Of a stretch of 45,247 nucleotides of DNA, positions 42,412 through 45,247 are shown piece by piece. Each line of letters opens with the position of its first letter. Within the stretch, counting starts at the first letter, position 1. The translations under genes and the position numbers were made by a program. The stretch covers positions 1-45,247 of the forward strand of contig NZ_JAINWJ010000054.1 in assembly GCF_021021415.1 (NCBI RefSeq), in the 5' to 3' direction. Source of the stretch: Martelella mediterranea. Lineage in GTDB: Bacteria > Pseudomonadota > Alphaproteobacteria > Rhizobiales > Rhizobiaceae. The notes under the pieces were generated by a model that saw only the letters and a list, made by a program, of their open reading frames with translations, was not told where the DNA came from and searched no databases.

Positions 42412-44045
42412 ATTCAGCGCTTGAGGATGGCGTCGGCACGGCCGCCCGCGAGGCGCGGCTGCAGTTCCTGACGTGGGAACGGACGCAGGACGATATCGAT
42501 TCACCCACCCACCGGGCGCGCTGTGCTCGTCTGGCGGAAACTTCGGATGCCGAAATCGACGGCACGGCCTATATCGCGGAAAAAGCCGCGGTGTTCACCG
42601 ACAGGCTTGTCTTGGGCGCTCAGTCCTATATCGCCGGCTATGCCATCGTCCGGGGCGACGTTACCCTGGGTGCCGAGTGCACGGTCAATGCCTATGCCTG
42701 CCTTGCCGGCAAGGTGACCTGCGGCGATCATGTTCGCATCGCCTCGCATGCCCAGATCATGGGCTTCAACCATGGGTATGAAGATCCCGATGTCCCGATC
42801 GCGCGACAGCCGCATGACACCCAGGGCATTGTCATCGAGGACGACGTGTGGGTCGGCGCCAATGCGGTGGTGCTTGACGGCGTACGGATCGGACGCGGCG
42901 CCGTCATCGCCGCTGGCGCCACGGTCACCCGCGACGTCCCGCCCTTCACGATTGCCGGGGGCGTGCCGGCAAAGCCGATCCGCCGGCGCGGTGAGAAATC
43001 GAATACCGACATCGAAGCGGCCCTCCGATCCGTGGGCGCGAGCATCAGGACAGAATGGCGCACGATCCTCCAGAGGAACCTGCGCGACGGGGTCTATGTC
43101 TCACGCGAGGCCGACGGCCAGGAGCGGTCAAGCATCCGACACCTCTGCGATGCGATCGAAATCGCGGCGGGCCTCGATGAACGTCCGGAAGGGCTCGACA
43201 TTCCAGCCGCGATTAAGACGCTGAAGGCGATACAGGATCCCGAAACGGGACTTTTCCCCGACCCCAGCCGTCCGCCGCGGCCGGACCTTCCCTTGCGCGA
43301 GGACGGATTGGCGCTCTACAACACCCTCGCAGTTGGCTATGCGCTGGAAGTGCTCGGCAACCGCCCGGATCACAGGATTGCCGCCGTCGAGCTCGATGCT
43401 CCCGATCTCTGCGCCTGGCAGGAAAGCCTTCCCTGGCGGACCAATGCGTGGTCGGCCGGAGCCTGCGTTGATGCGATCGGGACCGCCCTTTATTTCAACG
43501 CGCGCTACTTCTCGACCGGCAGGGTGCGGGAAACGCTGTTCGGCTGGTTGTCGCTTCATGTCGACAGGAGCACCGGCCTGTGGGGCGCGCCGACGGCCTC
43601 GGAAGGCCTGCTGCTGCCGGTCAATGGTTTCTATCGCCTGACGAGAGGCACCTATGCGCAGTTCGGCCTGCCTGTGCCCCATCCCGAGGCCGCGATCAAT
43701 TCCGTGCTCGCCAACTATCGCAACCATGACGGTTTTTGCGGTTTGACCTATACCGCCTGCAATCTGCTCGATACCATCCACCCGCTGCTGATCTGCCTCG
43801 ACCTCACGGATCATCGCCGGGCCGAGGCCGAGGCCGTCGCCCGCGCCATCATCGCCCGCGCGCCATCGCGCTGGCGGAAGGGGGAAGGCTTCGCCTTTGC
43901 CGATGGACAGGAACCCGGCCTGCAAGGCACGGAAATGTGGCTCTCGGTCATCCATCTGGCGGCAAAGCTTTTGAAGCGCGACGATGTCTTCCACTATGTC
44001 CCGAAGGGCGTCCATCGCACGCAGGCTGTGGGCCTCGGACTATGA
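42408..44045 (+). CDS. Fusion: left-handed beta-helix acyltransferase plus alpha-helical (toroid-like) domain
   Basis: A 545-residue protein in two parts. Residues about 45-195 form a hexapeptide-repeat (LbetaH) acyltransferase: repeats such as VLGAQSYIAGYAIVRGDVTL and a candidate catalytic His in MGFNHGYEDPD, then IEDDVWVGANAVVLDGVRIG and GGVPAKPIRRR, as in sugar O-acetyltransferases. Residues about 215-530 are helical, with repeated Asp/Gly-rich loops (IQDPETGLFPDPSRPP, LHVDRSTGLWGAPTA, YRNHDGFCGLTYTACNLLD). This is reminiscent of alpha/alpha-toroid folds of prenyltransferase/terpene-cyclase-like or glycosidase type. I know of no named family with this fusion. It may acetylate or deacylate a sugar and process the same substrate in the second domain. 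Confidence 0.75.
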   Translation: MNSALEDGVGTAAREARLQFLTWERTQDDIDSPTHRARCARLAETSDAEIDGTAYIAEKAAVFTDRLVLGAQSYIAGYAIVRGDVTLGAECTVNAYACLAGKVTCGDHVRIASHAQIMGFNHGYEDPDVPIARQPHDTQGIVIEDDVWVGANAVVLDGVRIGRGAVIAAGATVTRDVPPFTIAGGVPAKPIRRRGEKSNTDIEAALRSVGASIRTEWRTILQRNLRDGVYVSREADGQERSSIRHLCDAIEIAAGLDERPEGLDIPAAIKTLKAIQDPETGLFPDPSRPPRPDLPLREDGLALYNTLAVGYALEVLGNRPDHRIAAVELDAPDLCAWQESLPWRTNAWSAGACVDAIGTALYFNARYFSTGRVRETLFGWLSLHVDRSTGLWGAPTASEGLLLPVNGFYRLTRGTYAQFGLPVPHPEAAINSVLANYRNHDGFCGLTYTACNLLDTIHPLLICLDLTDHRRAEAEAVARAIIARAPSRWRKGEGFAFADGQEPGLQGTEMWLSVIHLAAKLLKRDDVFHYVPKGVHRTQAVGLGL

Positions 44046-44069
44046 TCAGGAATTGAGGAGAAGATCGCT

Positions 44070-44723
44070 ATGACGAAGCGAAAGGCGCTTGTGGTTTACG
44101 GAGGAATGGAACTGCATACACCCAGGGAAGGCGCCGAGGTCGTCCGCCAGATCCTGGAGGAGCACGACTTAGCGGTCCATGTGACCGATGATTATGATGC
44201 GCTCGGCGCCGATGACGTCGGCTCCAATGCACTCGTGGTTCCGGTTATCACGGATGGCGTTCTCGAACCGGAAAAGATGGCCCGGTTGATCGCCGCGGTG
44301 CGGGCGGGCACGGGGCTGGCGGGTTACCACATGGGGCTTGCGACCAGCTTTCGGGCAAGCGTGCCCTTCCGCTATGCCGCGAGCTGCTACTGGGTTTCCC
44401 ATCCGGGGAACATCATAACCTATCAGGTCGACGTCACCCGGCCCGATCATCCGATCATGGAGGGGATCGAGCGCTTCGAACATACATCGGAACAATACTA
44501 CCTGAACTACGATCCGGCCGTGGAGGTGCTGGCGACCACCACGTTTTCCGGCGAATTCCACCCCTGGCGCAAGAACGTCGTCATGCCGGTGGTGTTCACC
44601 ACCACTCATGGCGAAGGCCGGGTGTTCTATTCCTCCCTCGGACACACAGCCGACGAGCTTGAAATCCCCAATGTGCGGCTGATCCTGACCCGCGGCCTGC
44701 TCTGGGCGGCCGGGGCGCTTTGA
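44070..44723 (+). CDS. ThuA-like domain protein
   Basis: A 217-residue protein of the ThuA (trehalose utilisation) / class I glutamine amidotransferase-like superfamily. GTGLAGYHMGLATSFRASVP (about 80-99), THPIMEGI-like DHPIMEGIERFEHTSEQYYL, and VFTTTHGEGRVFYSSLGHTA are characteristic. Family members take part in disaccharide or keto-sugar metabolism, but the reaction is not settled. It sits 24 bases after the fusion gene with GAGGAG upstream, completing the putative operon. Its last step role here is unknown. Confidence 0.88.
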   Translation: MTKRKALVVYGGMELHTPREGAEVVRQILEEHDLAVHVTDDYDALGADDVGSNALVVPVITDGVLEPEKMARLIAAVRAGTGLAGYHMGLATSFRASVPFRYAASCYWVSHPGNIITYQVDVTRPDHPIMEGIERFEHTSEQYYLNYDPAVEVLATTTFSGEFHPWRKNVVMPVVFTTTHGEGRVFYSSLGHTADELEIPNVRLILTRGLLWAAGAL

Positions 44724-44741
44724 CGGCCGGTCCCGTCACAC

Positions 44742-44847
44742 TGACCTGCCACGAGTAATTTCCTCCGGATTGGATTAGAGGCTGGCCCATTGAGGACGGA
44801 CTTATGAAGAAGCGGAACCGTAATGTTAACCCGTCGGCGATCGACCT
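44742..44847 (+). mobile_element. IS3-family left-end remnant
   Basis: TGACCTGCCACGAGTAATTT (44742-44761), followed by CCTCCGG and GGCTGGCCCATTGAGGACGG, resembles left termini of rhizobial IS3-family elements, which begin with TGACCTGCC. A short frame MKKRNRNVNPSAID follows (44804 on), similar to the first residues of their orfA. The rest is absent, replaced by an IS6-like gene. The identification rests on recalled sequence style. Confidence 0.4.
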
Positions 44848-44862
44848 GTGCGATCGTTCAGC

Positions 44863-45247
44863 ATGACCCAAGTCGCCCGTGATCGCCTTTATCGTCACCA
44901 TCGGTTTCCAGCTGAAGTAATTGCCCATGCCGTGTGGCTCTATCTTCGTTTTCCGCTCAGTCTGCGTATGGTCGAAGATTTGCTGGCGGCGCGTGGGATC
45001 ATCGTTTCGCACCAGACCGTGCGTCTCTGGGTGGAGAAATTCGGCAGGCATTTCGCCAATGATATCCGGACGCGATCCGCCGGCAAGCTCGGCGACAAAT
45101 GGTATCTTGATGAGGTCGCCAAACGCCTTATGCGAAAGCTTATGAAAAGACAGGAGCATTCACCTCGCGTCATGATCACCGACAAGTTGCAAGCCTATGG
45201 CGCGGCAAAGCGCGATATCATGCCTGGCGTCGAGCATCGCTCGCACA
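44863..45247 (+). pseudogene. IS6-family transposase with internal deletion, cut by the window edge
   Basis: From ATG 44863 the frame stays open to the window end (128 codons). It starts MTQVARDRLYRHHRFPAEVI and continues with PLSLRMVEDLLAARGIIVSH and TVRLWVEKFGRHFAND. LGDKWYLDEV contains the first catalytic Asp, but AKRLMRKLMKRQEHSPR follows immediately, where IS6-family proteins normally have roughly 35-40 more residues (typically KHWLWRAVDQ...). The later MITDKLQAYGAAKRD holds the second catalytic Asp. The in-frame deletion should inactivate it. The 3' part lies outside the window. No clear IS6 left terminal repeat is seen. Confidence 0.8.

Noticed and set aside
1-45247. CRISPR array or phage structural module
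   Set aside because: No regularly spaced identical repeats were seen, and no capsid, tail, terminase or integrase genes are recognisable in the window.

Overview
The window looks like an accessory region of a GC-rich alphaproteobacterium, probably Hyphomicrobiales (rhizobia-like). The clues are TTT- and TRAP-type carboxylate importers, a ChoX-like binding protein, a 5-aminolevulinate synthase remnant, and broken IS481, IS110, IS21, IS630, IS3 and IS6 family elements of kinds common in rhizobia. This placement is inferred from gene content; there is no rRNA or housekeeping gene to confirm it.

Region 1 (1-24.5 kb) is catabolic and mostly on the minus strand. It holds an enoyl-CoA hydratase/isomerase, MmgE/PrpD and SDR cluster with a GcvA-like LysR regulator; a plus-strand AbrB-family membrane protein with a 2-hydroxyacid dehydrogenase; a tctB-tctA-tctC importer; and a PaaI-type thioesterase. 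A tightly overlapping acyl-CoA operon follows: acyl-CoA dehydrogenase, ADP-forming acyl-CoA synthetase, hydratase/3-hydroxyacyl-CoA dehydrogenase fusion, and a second synthetase. Next comes a TRAP importer (dctP-Q-M) co-transcribed with a GST, a carboxymuconolactone-decarboxylase-like protein, a LigI-like amidohydrolase and a second SDR, preceded by a LysR regulator. The simplest reading is uptake of an organic acid, activation to a CoA thioester and beta-oxidation-like breakdown. The substrate cannot be read from the sequence.

Region 2 (24.5-32 kb) is a graveyard of gene and IS fragments: the tail of an AMP-dependent CoA ligase, the N-terminus of 5-aminolevulinate synthase, a tRNA-shaped sequence, four IS remnants and a frameshifted SDR. 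Within it is an apparently intact TetR, acetoacetate-decarboxylase-like and ChoX-like trio with a strong palindromic operator.

Region 3 (32-44.7 kb, plus strand) is a coherent system: a LacI regulator, a five-gene peptide/oligosaccharide-type ABC importer, a cytoplasmic DUF2264 protein, a divergent hydroxyacid dehydrogenase, a fusion of a left-handed beta-helix acyltransferase with what looks like an alpha/alpha-toroid domain, and a ThuA-like protein. Similar operator-like sites lie before the regulator and before the transporter. It is best read as an uncharacterised pathway for importing and processing a modified (perhaps acylated or uronate-containing) oligosaccharide or glycoconjugate, and it is the strongest candidate here for an undescribed system. 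An IS3-like left end and an internally deleted IS6-family transposase close the window.
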